Source: an uncultured Dialister sp. (GTDB taxonomy: Bacteria > Bacillota > Negativicutes > Veillonellales > Dialisteraceae). Taken from it: a stretch of 36,554 nucleotides of DNA. Shown in pieces: positions 23,088 through 30,460 of this stretch. The stretch lies in assembly GCA_900759415.1 (NCBI GenBank), contig CAAEVC010000042.1, forward strand, positions 1 through 36,554, written 5' to 3'. The position numbers and the translations under genes are program-made. Under the pieces are notes generated by a model. It did no database searches, was not told the origin of the DNA, and worked only from the letters and a program-made list of their open reading frames with translations. Position 1 is the first letter of the stretch, and each line of letters begins with the position of its first letter.

Positions 23088-23092
23088 ATTAA
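23033..23092 (+). CDS. possible leader peptide of 19 residues
   Basis: MAAIYKFPECFGGFIDFLY is encoded across the terminator hairpin ahead of the LytTR regulator. A GAGG lies 12 bases before the ATG, which is longer spacing than ideal. If translated, ribosomes would disrupt the terminator. The peptide is hydrophobic with one Cys and four Phe; no known leader or signal peptide family is recognised, and chance is a real alternative. Confidence 0.25.
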   Translation: MAAIYKFPECFGGFIDFLY

Positions 23093-23132
23093 GGATTTCT
23101 GGTTTCCTGAGGTTCAGGAGGGAGGTGGTCGT

Positions 23133-23867
23133 ATGCTTTACGTTGGTGTTGTCAGTGATCAGCCGGAGACAGTAAATCTGATACGGGAGGTCTGCGGCTC
23201 GTACATGGGGGAAGCGAAGAAAGAGATGAGCTTCTTCTCCTATGAGAACAGTTATGTATTTCTGCTGGACGTGGAGAATGGGACAAGGCGGTTTGATATT
23301 GTGTTCCTGGATACGTCTGTCCGGGGGAGGAATGCGGTGGAAGCCGCTCAGGATCTGCGAAACAGGGAGGATACACCGGAGATCGTATTTATTTCAGAGA
23401 CCTCAGGATATTGTCTGGACGCTTTCCGTCTGGGTGCTGTCCATTATCTGATTTCCCCTGTACAGAGAAAGGATGCGGAGGAAGCGCTGCGTCGGGCCAT
23501 GAAGGTGGTTGAGAATTACTGGCATAAGAAAGTACTTTTCAAGACGGTAGAGGGATATCAGGCGGTGGATCTTTCGGATCTGGAAGGGGTGGTCAGCGAT
23601 GATCATCATCAGATTCTTTGCCTTCGGGATGGCAAAGATGTGGAAGTACGGAGCCGGATGTCTCAGGTGGAAGAGAAATTGAAATATATTTCTCCCTTCA
23701 CCTTTATTTCTTCCTGCCGGGGGGTTCTGATCAATGCGGAACATGTGGCGGAAATCAGGGAAGACGGGGTGCTTCTGAAGAGCGGACGGCATCTTCCTAT
23801 GGCCAAAAGGCGGTGGGAGGAATTCCGGGAGGCTTATTTTAACTACGCAGAAAAGATGGAGAATTAG
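23133..23867 (+). CDS. LytTR-type response regulator with atypical receiver
   Basis: The 244-residue protein has a receiver-like domain (about 1-122) and a LytTR DNA-binding domain (about 132-238; KTVEGYQAVDLSDLEGVVSDD, FTFISSCRGVLINAEHV). The phosphorylation aspartate D60 is present (DIVFLD), but the acidic pair is reduced to S8-D9 and the conserved lysine of the ..KP motif is Ser108 (HYLISP). Control by a classical histidine kinase is therefore doubtful. No kinase gene is adjacent. LytTR regulators often control virulence, competence, bacteriocin or autolysis genes. AGGAGGGAGG precedes the ATG at 23133. A terminator with attenuator features lies just upstream. Confidence 0.88.
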   Translation: MLYVGVVSDQPETVNLIREVCGSYMGEAKKEMSFFSYENSYVFLLDVENGTRRFDIVFLDTSVRGRNAVEAAQDLRNREDTPEIVFISETSGYCLDAFRLGAVHYLISPVQRKDAEEALRRAMKVVENYWHKKVLFKTVEGYQAVDLSDLEGVVSDDHHQILCLRDGKDVEVRSRMSQVEEKLKYISPFTFISSCRGVLINAEHVAEIREDGVLLKSGRHLPMAKRRWEEFREAYFNYAEKMEN

Positions 23868-23923
23868 GGGATAAAAAATGAATAAAAAAGGCGGGGATTT
23901 ATATTAGGAAATCTGAGTTTTTG

Positions 23924-23981
23924 ATATAAAAAATAGACCGATTAACTCTCTTCTTGAGAGATAGCCGGTCTTTTTTATATT
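23924..23981. terminator. convergent terminator between LytTR gene and restriction gene
   Basis: AGACCG pairs with CGGTCT flanked by A6 and T6 runs, with an inner CTCTC/GAGAG hairpin. It serves the + strand regulator and probably also the minus-strand restriction gene, whose stop is 13 bases away. Confidence 0.8.
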
Positions 23982-23993
23982 TATGTATTCTTA

Positions 23994-24803
23994 TTACATA
24001 AGTTTTTTTATTTCAAATAATTTAGACGGATCAGATTTAAACTGAATATCGGTTGGTCCGTCACCGCCTTTTCTTTGAATTGTAACTCTTCCTATCTTGA
24101 TTCCACAATGTGTACCGTCTTTCCTTGCTGGCGTGAACTTGACAGAATGATCTCCAACATAATAATTGATAGTTTCATTTATTGAAAGTAACATATCCTC
24201 AGAATACGATGATCCTGAAGAGTCTACATAGTCTTGGATGACGAGCATCCATTCAACTGCATACCTACCACGCCCTCGTACAATGTCACTAATAATCATA
24301 ACCATATTATCAAATAAGAATTGATAAACTCTTTGGCGTTCAGCACCTGTAAACTCTTCCATATACATACGTTTATCTGAAATAGTGTTTGGCCTATCAG
24401 GAAGAATAGCACCTGTAAATAATTTTAGTGTACGGGCAACATCGAGTGGCATGTGCCAAGGTTTTATATATTTATCAACCTGTTTACGCTCCATTTGGTT
24501 AGAGCCAGATGAGTTAGATACTTTCTTAACTTGGATATTTTCGATGGATTCTGCAGACATTTTACCAGATTTTTTCTTTATGTGGACAATAATGTGAACT
24601 GCTACGTCTGCTTTTTCACTCTTTCCGCCGACTCCTTCAGCCTTGACAGCTTCAATTGTGGATAAATCATAATTCATAGTACGTAACCACTCTTGGGCTT
24701 TAGAATCGGTTTTCCAGTTATTAAACTTTCGAACTACATCTTTTTCAGCAAGAATACCACCTCTGGCAGTGCGACTTGCTATTTCACTTGCTGTTTCCTT
24801 CAA
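23994..24803 (-). CDS. HinP1I-like type II restriction endonuclease (GCGC expected)
   Basis: The 269-residue protein closely follows R.HinP1I, which cuts G/CGC. Shared stretches include EKDVVRKFNNWK, AQEWLRTM, DIVRGRGRYAVEWMLV and GRVTIQRKGGD near the C-terminus. The catalytic set of HinP1I (D62, Q81, K83) corresponds to D66 and Q91-V-K93; the gap between them is about six residues longer than in HinP1I (an insertion near KKKSGKMSAESI). A TTG at 24803 after GGGAGG is the likely start, overlapping the methylase gene by 20 bases. Translational coupling after the methylase delays endonuclease synthesis. No controller gene is present. The gene is AT-richer than its neighbours, a sign of transfer. 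Confidence 0.92.
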   Translation of the reverse strand: MKETASEIASRTARGGILAEKDVVRKFNNWKTDSKAQEWLRTMNYDLSTIEAVKAEGVGGKSEKADVAVHIIVHIKKKSGKMSAESIENIQVKKVSNSSGSNQMERKQVDKYIKPWHMPLDVARTLKLFTGAILPDRPNTISDKRMYMEEFTGAERQRVYQFLFDNMVMIISDIVRGRGRYAVEWMLVIQDYVDSSGSSYSEDMLLSINETINYYVGDHSVKFTPARKDGTHCGIKIGRVTIQRKGGDGPTDIQFKSDPSKLFEIKKLM

Positions 24804-25797
24804 AAATAGTACCTCCCTTTTTTATCATTTCGAGAATGATATATTGCAGTACATCAACTACGATACTGTTGCCAAACTGTTTATAAGCAACATTCCTGTT
24901 CTTGGGAAGTACAAAACTATCAGGAAAACCATCAAGGCGGGCACATTCCCTTGGTGTTAATCGGCGGATGCCGTTATGAACATGATACAGCCCTGTTTTT
25001 GCACCTACACCACCACCATAAGCAGACAAGGTAATTGCGGTACCATTGATACTGTAAATGCGTTCACCTTGGCCGCCTTTATTAACAATTCCAAGGCGTA
25101 AGGAGGTATTAGACTCATGATCAATGACATGATCTTTCATAATAATGTCATCACGATGTATAAATAATTCTTCCGGAACTTCAGCATCATTAACCAATAT
25201 ATCTCTTAGGTGAATGGTTAAAGATTTAGGTTTAGGAAAGCAAAAATCTGATATATTTAAGTCTTTGCGAAAACATACAAAGTAGATGCGTTCACGTTTC
25301 TGTGGAACATTATAATCCGCAGCATTTAATACATCATCATATACATCATAGCCTATATCATTTAGCGTATTGGTTACAACAGCAAGAGTTCTTCCTTTAT
25401 CATGAGATGCAAAATTTTTAACATTCTCCATCAGTATAATTTTGGGCTTATGATATTTTGCAATACGAGCCACATCAAAAAATAATGTACCGCGTGTATC
25501 GGAAAAACCATTCATTTTACCGGATATAGAGAAGGGTTGGCAAGGAAAACCGGCACATAGAATGTCATGTGCAGGGATGTCTCTTTCATTTATTTTGGTA
25601 ATATCTCCTTCTGGCATATCTCCGTAATTTGCATGGTAAGTCTGCTGAGCATCTTTATCCCATTCACTTGAAAAGACACATTCTGCACCAAAACTCTCTA
25701 ATGCCATTCTAAATGCACCAATACCTGCGAATAAATCTATAAAGCGTATGCCATTTAGTGTAGTTTTATGTTTCTCAAATTCCGCTCCTTCAATCAT
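24784..25797 (-). CDS. M.HhaI-like DNA cytosine-5 methyltransferase (GCGC expected)
   Basis: The 337-residue enzyme shows all m5C motifs in order and matches M.HhaI over its whole length. Motif I is RFIDLFAGIGAFR (about 18-30), motif IV GFPCQPFS with catalytic C86, motif VI MENVKNFASH (about 117-126), motif VIII QKRERIYFVCF, and motif IX-X GFPDSF and YKQFGNS. The target recognition region also shares the M.HhaI signature LGIV.KGGQGERIYS and AITLSAYGGG, so methylation of the inner C of GCGC is predicted. AGAGGA precedes the ATG. It is the first gene of the cassette, with its own promoter, and overlaps the endonuclease gene. Confidence 0.95.
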   Translation of the reverse strand: MIEGAEFEKHKTTLNGIRFIDLFAGIGAFRMALESFGAECVFSSEWDKDAQQTYHANYGDMPEGDITKINERDIPAHDILCAGFPCQPFSISGKMNGFSDTRGTLFFDVARIAKYHKPKIILMENVKNFASHDKGRTLAVVTNTLNDIGYDVYDDVLNAADYNVPQKRERIYFVCFRKDLNISDFCFPKPKSLTIHLRDILVNDAEVPEELFIHRDDIIMKDHVIDHESNTSLRLGIVNKGGQGERIYSINGTAITLSAYGGGVGAKTGLYHVHNGIRRLTPRECARLDGFPDSFVLPKNRNVAYKQFGNSIVVDVLQYIILEMIKKGGTIFEGNSK

Positions 25798-25845
25798 AAC
25801 TAATAATCCTCTCTACAATTTTTAAAATAGGTGATGTTATTTATG

Positions 25846-25874
25846 ACTATAGCGGAAATCTGTATATTTTTCAA
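25846..25874 (-). promoter_or_regulatory. promoter of the restriction-modification cassette
   Basis: On the minus strand TTGAAA (25869-25874) and TATAGT (25846-25851) are separated by 17 bases. The methylase start codon is about 50 bases downstream. No C-box-like tandem palindrome was seen. Confidence 0.6.
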
Positions 25875-25943
25875 CTTTACCTGCACATATATATTGTAAG
25901 GTCTAATTTATAGAAATGTACGAAAATTTGCATTTTCCATAAC

Positions 25944-26294
25944 TTGGGACTAAAGAATGATTTGGCCCCTGTGGAAAAAACGGTCATTTCCGGAAACCGT
26001 TTTGATTATCACGACTGGAACGAATACAACCAGCAGAGCCGATACACTTTATATCTGGAAGATGAAAAACTGAAGGTAGAGCTTTATAACGGCGTGAGAC
26101 AGCCGGTGACCGGAGGTGAAAAGGGCGATGAATCCATCGCCTTTCAGGAAGGAGGCCCTCTTTTCTATCAGGCGGGATGCGGTCCTGTTCATATCCGTTT
26201 CATACTTCATCACAGGAAAGGGAAGGAAAGGGAGTATGAGACATCCATCCTTTCCTATGCAGATTTTTACAGAAAGGGAGATGTATATGACTAG
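25944..26294 (+). pseudogene. 5'-truncated minor pseudopilin (ComGF/PilW-like)
   Basis: About 110 codons with the pattern of a minor pilin globular domain (YTLYLEDEKLKVELYNGVRQPVTGG, then FQEGGPLFYQAGCGPVHIRFIL) are open from a TAG near 25909. There is no prepilin signal, no N-terminal hydrophobic helix, no ribosome binding site, and only a TTG could serve as start. The missing front end lies where the AT-rich methylase promoter region begins. It overlaps the following PilX-like gene by eight bases as in an intact operon. I infer that insertion of the restriction-modification cassette removed the 5' end. Confidence 0.6.
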
Positions 26295-26682
26295 ACGGAA
26301 GGGAAGCATTACTTTTCTTCTTCTCCTCTTCATGACCGGCCTTCTTGCTCTTTCAGGCGGCTTCCTTCTGTGGATGGGCCGGGCGAAGGAAGGTATATTC
26401 CATTACAGGGAAGGGCTCACTTCTGTATATGCTGCAGAAAGTGGTGCCAACTGGGCACTTTCCCGGCTGAAGAAGGAAGGGAGCGGCAGTTTTATCTGGA
26501 AGTTGGGGAAACGAAAAGTCGCAGTGAAGATTTCTGAAAATAGAGGAAATGGCACGATCCTTTCATCCGCTACTGATGAAAGTGGCGGATACAAGCGGTA
26601 TGTGAAGATTTCCTATGGGGTAGATGAAGACAGGAAGATTACAGTAAAGGGGATATCAAGTGATCGGACGGCAAGATATTAG
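26287..26682 (+). CDS. PilX/PulK-like minor pilus protein
   Basis: The 131-residue product has a short basic start (MTRRKGS), a hydrophobic segment (about 8-30) and the segment YAAESGANWALSRLK, which fits the N-terminal part of PilX-like pilus assembly proteins that lack a classical Phe after the cleavage site. The rest is a small beta-rich domain. GGGAG seven bases before the ATG at 26287 selects this start over the longer upstream frame. It overlaps the truncated pilin gene and, by 23 bases, the PilM/N-like gene. Confidence 0.65.
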   Translation: MTRRKGSITFLLLLFMTGLLALSGGFLLWMGRAKEGIFHYREGLTSVYAAESGANWALSRLKKEGSGSFIWKLGKRKVAVKISENRGNGTILSSATDESGGYKRYVKISYGVDEDRKITVKGISSDRTARY

Positions 26683-28054
26683 TGCATGGGGAAGGACGGC
26701 ATGGCAGGCTGTCCTGGACCTCATCCATACAAAGGACGGGAAGGCGAAAAAGGCAGTCATCTGGCTGGACCACACCCTCTGGGGGCTGGCGGTGAAAAAT
26801 GACCGCATCCTTTTCTCTGTAGGTGTGCCGCTGGATGAATTGACAGAAGAAAGGCTGGGGAAAGCTTTTCAACAGCTGAAAGAAGAAGGATTTTCCGGCG
26901 GCCACATCACTCTCGTGGTCAATTTCCCCACCCTCCGGGTGTACAACAAGCGGTTCCCCGGCATGGAAGAAGGGGATCTGGAAGAAACTATCTACTGGGA
27001 AGAAGACCGGCTCTTCCGGATGAAGACGCCCATGGTGCTGGGTTATGATGTGATGCATAAGGAGCTTTCCGGCTGGGACATCCATGTAGAAGGGATACCG
27101 GGAAATCTTCTCGCCCTCTGGCAGAAAGGGGCAGAGAAGGGCGGGATGAAAATCACAGAGGCCCTTTCCATCATCGGCATGCCTCTGAAGAGGACGCCTC
27201 ATGTCATCCTTTATGGAAGGAAGCATACCGGCCTTCTGGTGTACAGGAAAGAATCGATTTACCGCACAAGGGTGGTGAAAGAAGAAGGAGAGGCCGCCCT
27301 TTTCATGGAAAAACTGATCCATTATGAAGAACTGGACGAACTTTCCATCCATTTCATCCCCCTTTCTGACTGCAGCGAAGAGAAAAGAGGGGAATGGAAA
27401 TCCTATCTTGCAAAAGAAGCAGACAGCCTCCGCATCAGCTTTGCAGACGAAGGGGTGCAGATTATCAACGGATTTCAGGAAGAAGAAACAGGATTTGACG
27501 AAAACAGGAAAGTCCTTACCCATATGGCCTATGGAAATGTGGTATTTCCACTGGCGGAAAGGAAGAGGAAATGGATCAACCGGGAGAACCGGTATTTGAG
27601 GTATGCAGAAGGGGCCTGTCTTCTCTCCTTCCTTTTCTTCCTCTATTCCTTTGGAAATTTCTGCCTCACCTACCGGGCGCAGAAAGCGGCGGAACGGGAA
27701 GGTATCGGGCTTTATCAGAAAAAGGAAAGGATCATCGAGCTTATGGACAGAAGGAAGGCGGAAGGAGAACTGGCGGCCTTTCTGAAGAAACTGGACAGAA
27801 AAGACGGTCACTGGGGAAACAGGCTTGCCATGATGAGCGCCTCTCTTCCGGCGGGTATCGTCCTTTCAAGGATTTCTGAAGAAGGAAAAGACATCCTCAT
27901 CTCCGGTACTGCAGGAAATGCTTCTGCCCTTTCCGATTTCCAGGGATGCCTTTCCAGTGCATGGGGCGGACGGAGCCAGGTGATGAGGAAGGAAAATCCC
28001 AAAACCGGTCTCATGGATTTCACACTCCGCTGGGAGGGCTATGATGGACTTTAA
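26660..28054 (+). CDS. PilM-PilN-like fused pilus platform protein
   Basis: The 464-residue protein is laid out like GspL: a cytoplasmic actin-like part (about 20-290) resembling PilM, one membrane helix (about 314-332, FLFFLYSFGNFCLTY), a coiled coil, and a periplasmic PilN-like domain (about 385-462, GIVLSRISEEGKDILISGTAGN). In other bacteria PilM and PilN are separate partners joining the motor to the inner-membrane platform. The GTG at 26660 after AAGGGG is the start. Remote homology only; the phosphate-binding loops of PilM are not obvious. Confidence 0.7.
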   Translation: MIGRQDISAWGRTAWQAVLDLIHTKDGKAKKAVIWLDHTLWGLAVKNDRILFSVGVPLDELTEERLGKAFQQLKEEGFSGGHITLVVNFPTLRVYNKRFPGMEEGDLEETIYWEEDRLFRMKTPMVLGYDVMHKELSGWDIHVEGIPGNLLALWQKGAEKGGMKITEALSIIGMPLKRTPHVILYGRKHTGLLVYRKESIYRTRVVKEEGEAALFMEKLIHYEELDELSIHFIPLSDCSEEKRGEWKSYLAKEADSLRISFADEGVQIINGFQEEETGFDENRKVLTHMAYGNVVFPLAERKRKWINRENRYLRYAEGACLLSFLFFLYSFGNFCLTYRAQKAAEREGIGLYQKKERIIELMDRRKAEGELAAFLKKLDRKDGHWGNRLAMMSASLPAGIVLSRISEEGKDILISGTAGNASALSDFQGCLSSAWGGRSQVMRKENPKTGLMDFTLRWEGYDGL

Positions 28055-28589
28055 TGACAGGAAATATACGAAAAACTTTGCTGCTTTTGCCGCTCTCTTC
28101 TTCTTCGTCGGAAGCTGCCTCACTTTGGGTGCCAGAGACCATGAGCAGCAGGGCGATAATAAGAGAAGAGAAAACCAGTGGGTAGCAAATTTCAATGAAG
28201 AAAATGTACCTTCTTCCACCCTTCCTTTCTTCCAGACCCTCTTTCCAAGGACCGATGGAGAGGACATCACCGCCATGCTGGAAGAAGGAAATCTGAAAGT
28301 AGAGAGCGTCACAGAGGAGGAAGAAGAAAACCAGTCAGGCAATTTTCATAAATTTCATGTATCCGGCACCGGCTCTTTTTCACAAATCATGCAAACCTTT
28401 GATATAATAAAAGAAAAAGAAAGGTGGTCTGCCGTGAATCTCAAAGAATTGAAACGGGCTCCCGAAGGCCTTGCGTATGAAATGGAGATTCAGACATTCC
28501 AACTCAGAGGTACCTATGAAAAAGCGAAACATAGTTCTCATCGGTCCCATGGGCACAGGAAAGAGCCGGGCGGCGAAGATACTCGCTGA
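28041..28589 (+). CDS. PilO-like pilus platform protein
   Basis: The 182-residue protein has one N-terminal membrane helix (about 11-30) and a periplasmic part with a strand-helix-strand pattern (HKFHVSGTGSFSQIMQTFDII..KERWSAVNLKEL) typical of the ferredoxin-like PilO/GspM domain, where this phrase spans the core. It starts inside the end of the PilN-like gene after GGGAGGG. The last 25 residues, rich in His, Arg and Lys, lie in DNA that already encodes the start of shikimate kinase (74-base overlap), so the tail may be a by-product of the overlap. Confidence 0.65.
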   Translation: MMDFNDRKYTKNFAAFAALFFFVGSCLTLGARDHEQQGDNKRRENQWVANFNEENVPSSTLPFFQTLFPRTDGEDITAMLEEGNLKVESVTEEEEENQSGNFHKFHVSGTGSFSQIMQTFDIIKEKERWSAVNLKELKRAPEGLAYEMEIQTFQLRGTYEKAKHSSHRSHGHRKEPGGEDTR

Positions 28590-29070
28590 CGGCCTGGAAT
28601 GGCAGCTCGCCGACACGGACCGGATGATCGAACGGGAAACAGGAATGAAAATTGCAGAATTTTACCAGGAAATGGGTCCGGACGCTTTTGCCAGAAAGGA
28701 AATGCAGGTCATCAACCATGTGCGCTACTACCATGAAGCGGTGATCGCCATGGGAGGCAACTATCCCATGACTGAAGAAAAATTCCGTCTCCTTTCTGAA
28801 TACGGCCTGGTCATCCTCCTCTACGCCCGCCCCTTCCGGCTGGCAGAAAGGGTACGCCGCCGTATCGGCAAAAGACCGACTATGGATTATTCCGATGTAG
28901 ACGGGTATGTCCGCCAGATGCTCCGGAAATGGGCGAAATGGAAAGACCGGGTCGCTCTGGTCATCAATACGACCAACAGCCATCCGGAACAGACGGCACT
29001 TATGATTGCCCGTTATATGGACCAGCACCATGTCACCTTCGTAGAAAGGAAACCGACAGGGCGCCGTTAG
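28516..29070 (+). CDS. aroK: shikimate kinase-like protein
   Basis: The 184-residue protein has the P-loop GPMGTGKS (about 10-17), the shikimate-binding DTD (about 33-35), FARKE with the substrate-binding Arg, and a lid-like RIGKRPTM. Shikimate kinase phosphorylates shikimate at O3 with ATP in aromatic amino acid synthesis. The third glycine of the usual GGG motif is Asn here (AMGGNYPM), so activity should be treated with some caution. GAGGT before the ATG at 28516 sets the start. Linkage of aroK to pilMNO-type genes is also known from proteobacteria. It overlaps the PilO-like gene and precedes pfkA by 12 bases. Confidence 0.82.
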   Translation: MKKRNIVLIGPMGTGKSRAAKILADGLEWQLADTDRMIERETGMKIAEFYQEMGPDAFARKEMQVINHVRYYHEAVIAMGGNYPMTEEKFRLLSEYGLVILLYARPFRLAERVRRRIGKRPTMDYSDVDGYVRQMLRKWAKWKDRVALVINTTNSHPEQTALMIARYMDQHHVTFVERKPTGRR

Positions 29071-29082
29071 AAGGAGGAAGCG

Positions 29083-30078
29083 ATGAAAAGACTGGCAGTA
29101 CTCACCAGTGGCGGTGATGCACCGGGCATGAATGCGGCCATCCGCAGCGTGGTGCGCACATCACTGGCTTATGGCAAAGAAATCTATGGCATTTACCGGG
29201 GATTCTCCGGTCTTCTTGACGATGATATGGTACCTCTCACCTCTTCTTCGGTGAGCGGCATCGTCCTCCGGGGCGGCACCATGCTGAAAACCGCCCGGTG
29301 CAAACGGTTCTTTGACGAAAAGTACCAGAAAGAAGGAGCGGAAATCCTGAGAAAAAGAGGCATCGACGGCCTCGTAGTCATCGGTGGCGATGGCTCCGTC
29401 CAGGGAGCGGAAAAACTCTCCCTCCTGGGCATCCCTACAGTCACCATCCCGGGCACCATCGATAACGACATGCACGGCACTGACGAAACCATTGGCCATG
29501 ATTCTGCAGTAAACGTAGTGGTTGGTGCAGTGAGCAACATCAGAGAAACAGCTGCTGCCCACAATCGGGCAGCCATCGTAGAAGTGATGGGACGGTTTGC
29601 AGGAAATATTGCTCTTGACGCCGGCATTGCCTGTGGCGCCGAATATATCTTAGTCCCTGAAGTTCCCTTCAGCCGTGAAAAACTGGCAAGAAGCCTGAAA
29701 AAACAGATGGCTGCGGGAAGGACAAACAGCATTATCATCTGCGCTGAGGGCTCCGATGATGGCAGTGCCCTCTCGCAGTGGCTCAAAGAAAGAACAGACA
29801 TCGATATCTGTACCACCATTCTGGGATTCATTCAGAGAGGCGGACACCCCAGTGCCAGAGACGGCATCCTCGCCTCCATTCTAGGATGCAGAGCTGTCAA
29901 GGCTCTCCTTGAAGGAGAAAAAGGCGCCCTCATAGGTATGAAAGACGGCAATATCCGAATCCTTCCTTATGAAGAAGCAAAAAAAGAAAAAGAACCTTTT
30001 CGTGAAAAGCTCTACGAACTCTCCGTCATGCTGGGAGCTGCCCAGAACGATGGGGATATCAGAGAAAGCGGATTATAA
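29083..30078 (+). CDS. pfkA: ATP-dependent 6-phosphofructokinase
   Basis: The 331-residue enzyme carries the group I PFK motifs: LTSGGDAPGMNAAIR, GGDGS (ATP-type Gly at the E. coli 104 position), PGTIDNDM with the catalytic Asp and Gly at the E. coli 124 position (PPi enzymes have Lys), EVMGRFAG and GFIQRGGHPSARD. It phosphorylates fructose 6-phosphate in glycolysis. Small departures are RGGTMLKTARC where LGGT.L.TAR is usual and GHDSAVN where FDTA is usual. AGAAGGAGGAAG precedes the ATG. It is the last gene of the pilus-aroK operon, followed directly by a terminator. Confidence 0.94.
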   Translation: MKRLAVLTSGGDAPGMNAAIRSVVRTSLAYGKEIYGIYRGFSGLLDDDMVPLTSSSVSGIVLRGGTMLKTARCKRFFDEKYQKEGAEILRKRGIDGLVVIGGDGSVQGAEKLSLLGIPTVTIPGTIDNDMHGTDETIGHDSAVNVVVGAVSNIRETAAAHNRAAIVEVMGRFAGNIALDAGIACGAEYILVPEVPFSREKLARSLKKQMAAGRTNSIIICAEGSDDGSALSQWLKERTDIDICTTILGFIQRGGHPSARDGILASILGCRAVKALLEGEKGALIGMKDGNIRILPYEEAKKEKEPFREKLYELSVMLGAAQNDGDIRESGL

Positions 30079-30079
30079 A

Positions 30080-30109
30080 AAAATGGCTGTGCCATGGCAC
30101 AGCCATTTT
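30080..30109 (+). terminator. perfect 30-base palindrome terminator after pfkA
   Basis: The 15-base arms are complementary without a loop on paper (the centre CCATGG must open), flanked by A and T runs. It begins at the pfkA stop codon and closes the operon. Confidence 0.85.
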
Positions 30110-30400
30110 GATATCACGGCGGCGTGTGGAGCATACCGACTGAAGGAGAAATCCGCACTAAATATTGTGGCGAAGCCACCACCTTAGTTGGCTGCCCCCC
30201 TTAAAAGCACAACGTGCTCATGGCCGGGGGAAGTCTTTTTCCTTTCAGGCAAAAGAAAGGGGGAAATCCGCACTATGTTAAATAGATGGTCTCGCGGGAT
30301 GACCGTCAGGCTTTATACTCGTCGGCAAGGCCGACACCGCCTCTCAACTCTCTGCACTCAACTCGGGGCTCTATATTTTTAAGCGTTAAGCACCGCTAGT
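30110..30400 (-). repeat. interspersed repeat region R8 (reverse copy of 13900-14110 module)
   Basis: On the minus strand: CTCAACTC units and CTCGGGGC-type segment near 30337-30372, a GTCGGC/GCCGAC hairpin near 30320, GGATGACCGT, the anchor at 30262-30277, a CTTTTGCC/AGG-AAAAG hairpin, GAGCAC-GTT-GTGCTT and GGCAGCC. A second anchor-like GAAATCCGCACTA lies at 30148-30160, followed by a GTGGC/GCCAC hairpin. No gene lies between 30079 and 30454. Confidence 0.75.
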
Positions 30401-30421
30401 GAAGACATATCCAACTTTCCC

Positions 30422-30460
30422 CAATAAAAATGTGTGACCGAAGTCACACATTTTTTATTG
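30422..30460 (-). terminator. intrinsic terminator of the HAD gene
   Basis: A stem of 17 pairs (CAATAAAAATGTGTGAC/GTCACACATTTTT-ATTG, one extra T) with a CGAA loop overlaps the HAD stop codon and has T runs on the minus strand. Confidence 0.85.

Noticed and set aside
23878..23907. MNKKGGDLY frame after the LytTR gene as the lost front end of the truncated pilin gene
   Set aside because: The basic start is pilin-like, but only nine codons remain, the Gly-Phe-Thr-Leu prepilin motif is absent, and it lies on the far side of the cassette. Too short to claim.
23994..25870. absence of GCGC in the cassette as evidence of restriction avoidance
   Set aside because: In under 2 kb of AT-rich DNA only a few GCGC sites are expected by chance, so their absence means little.
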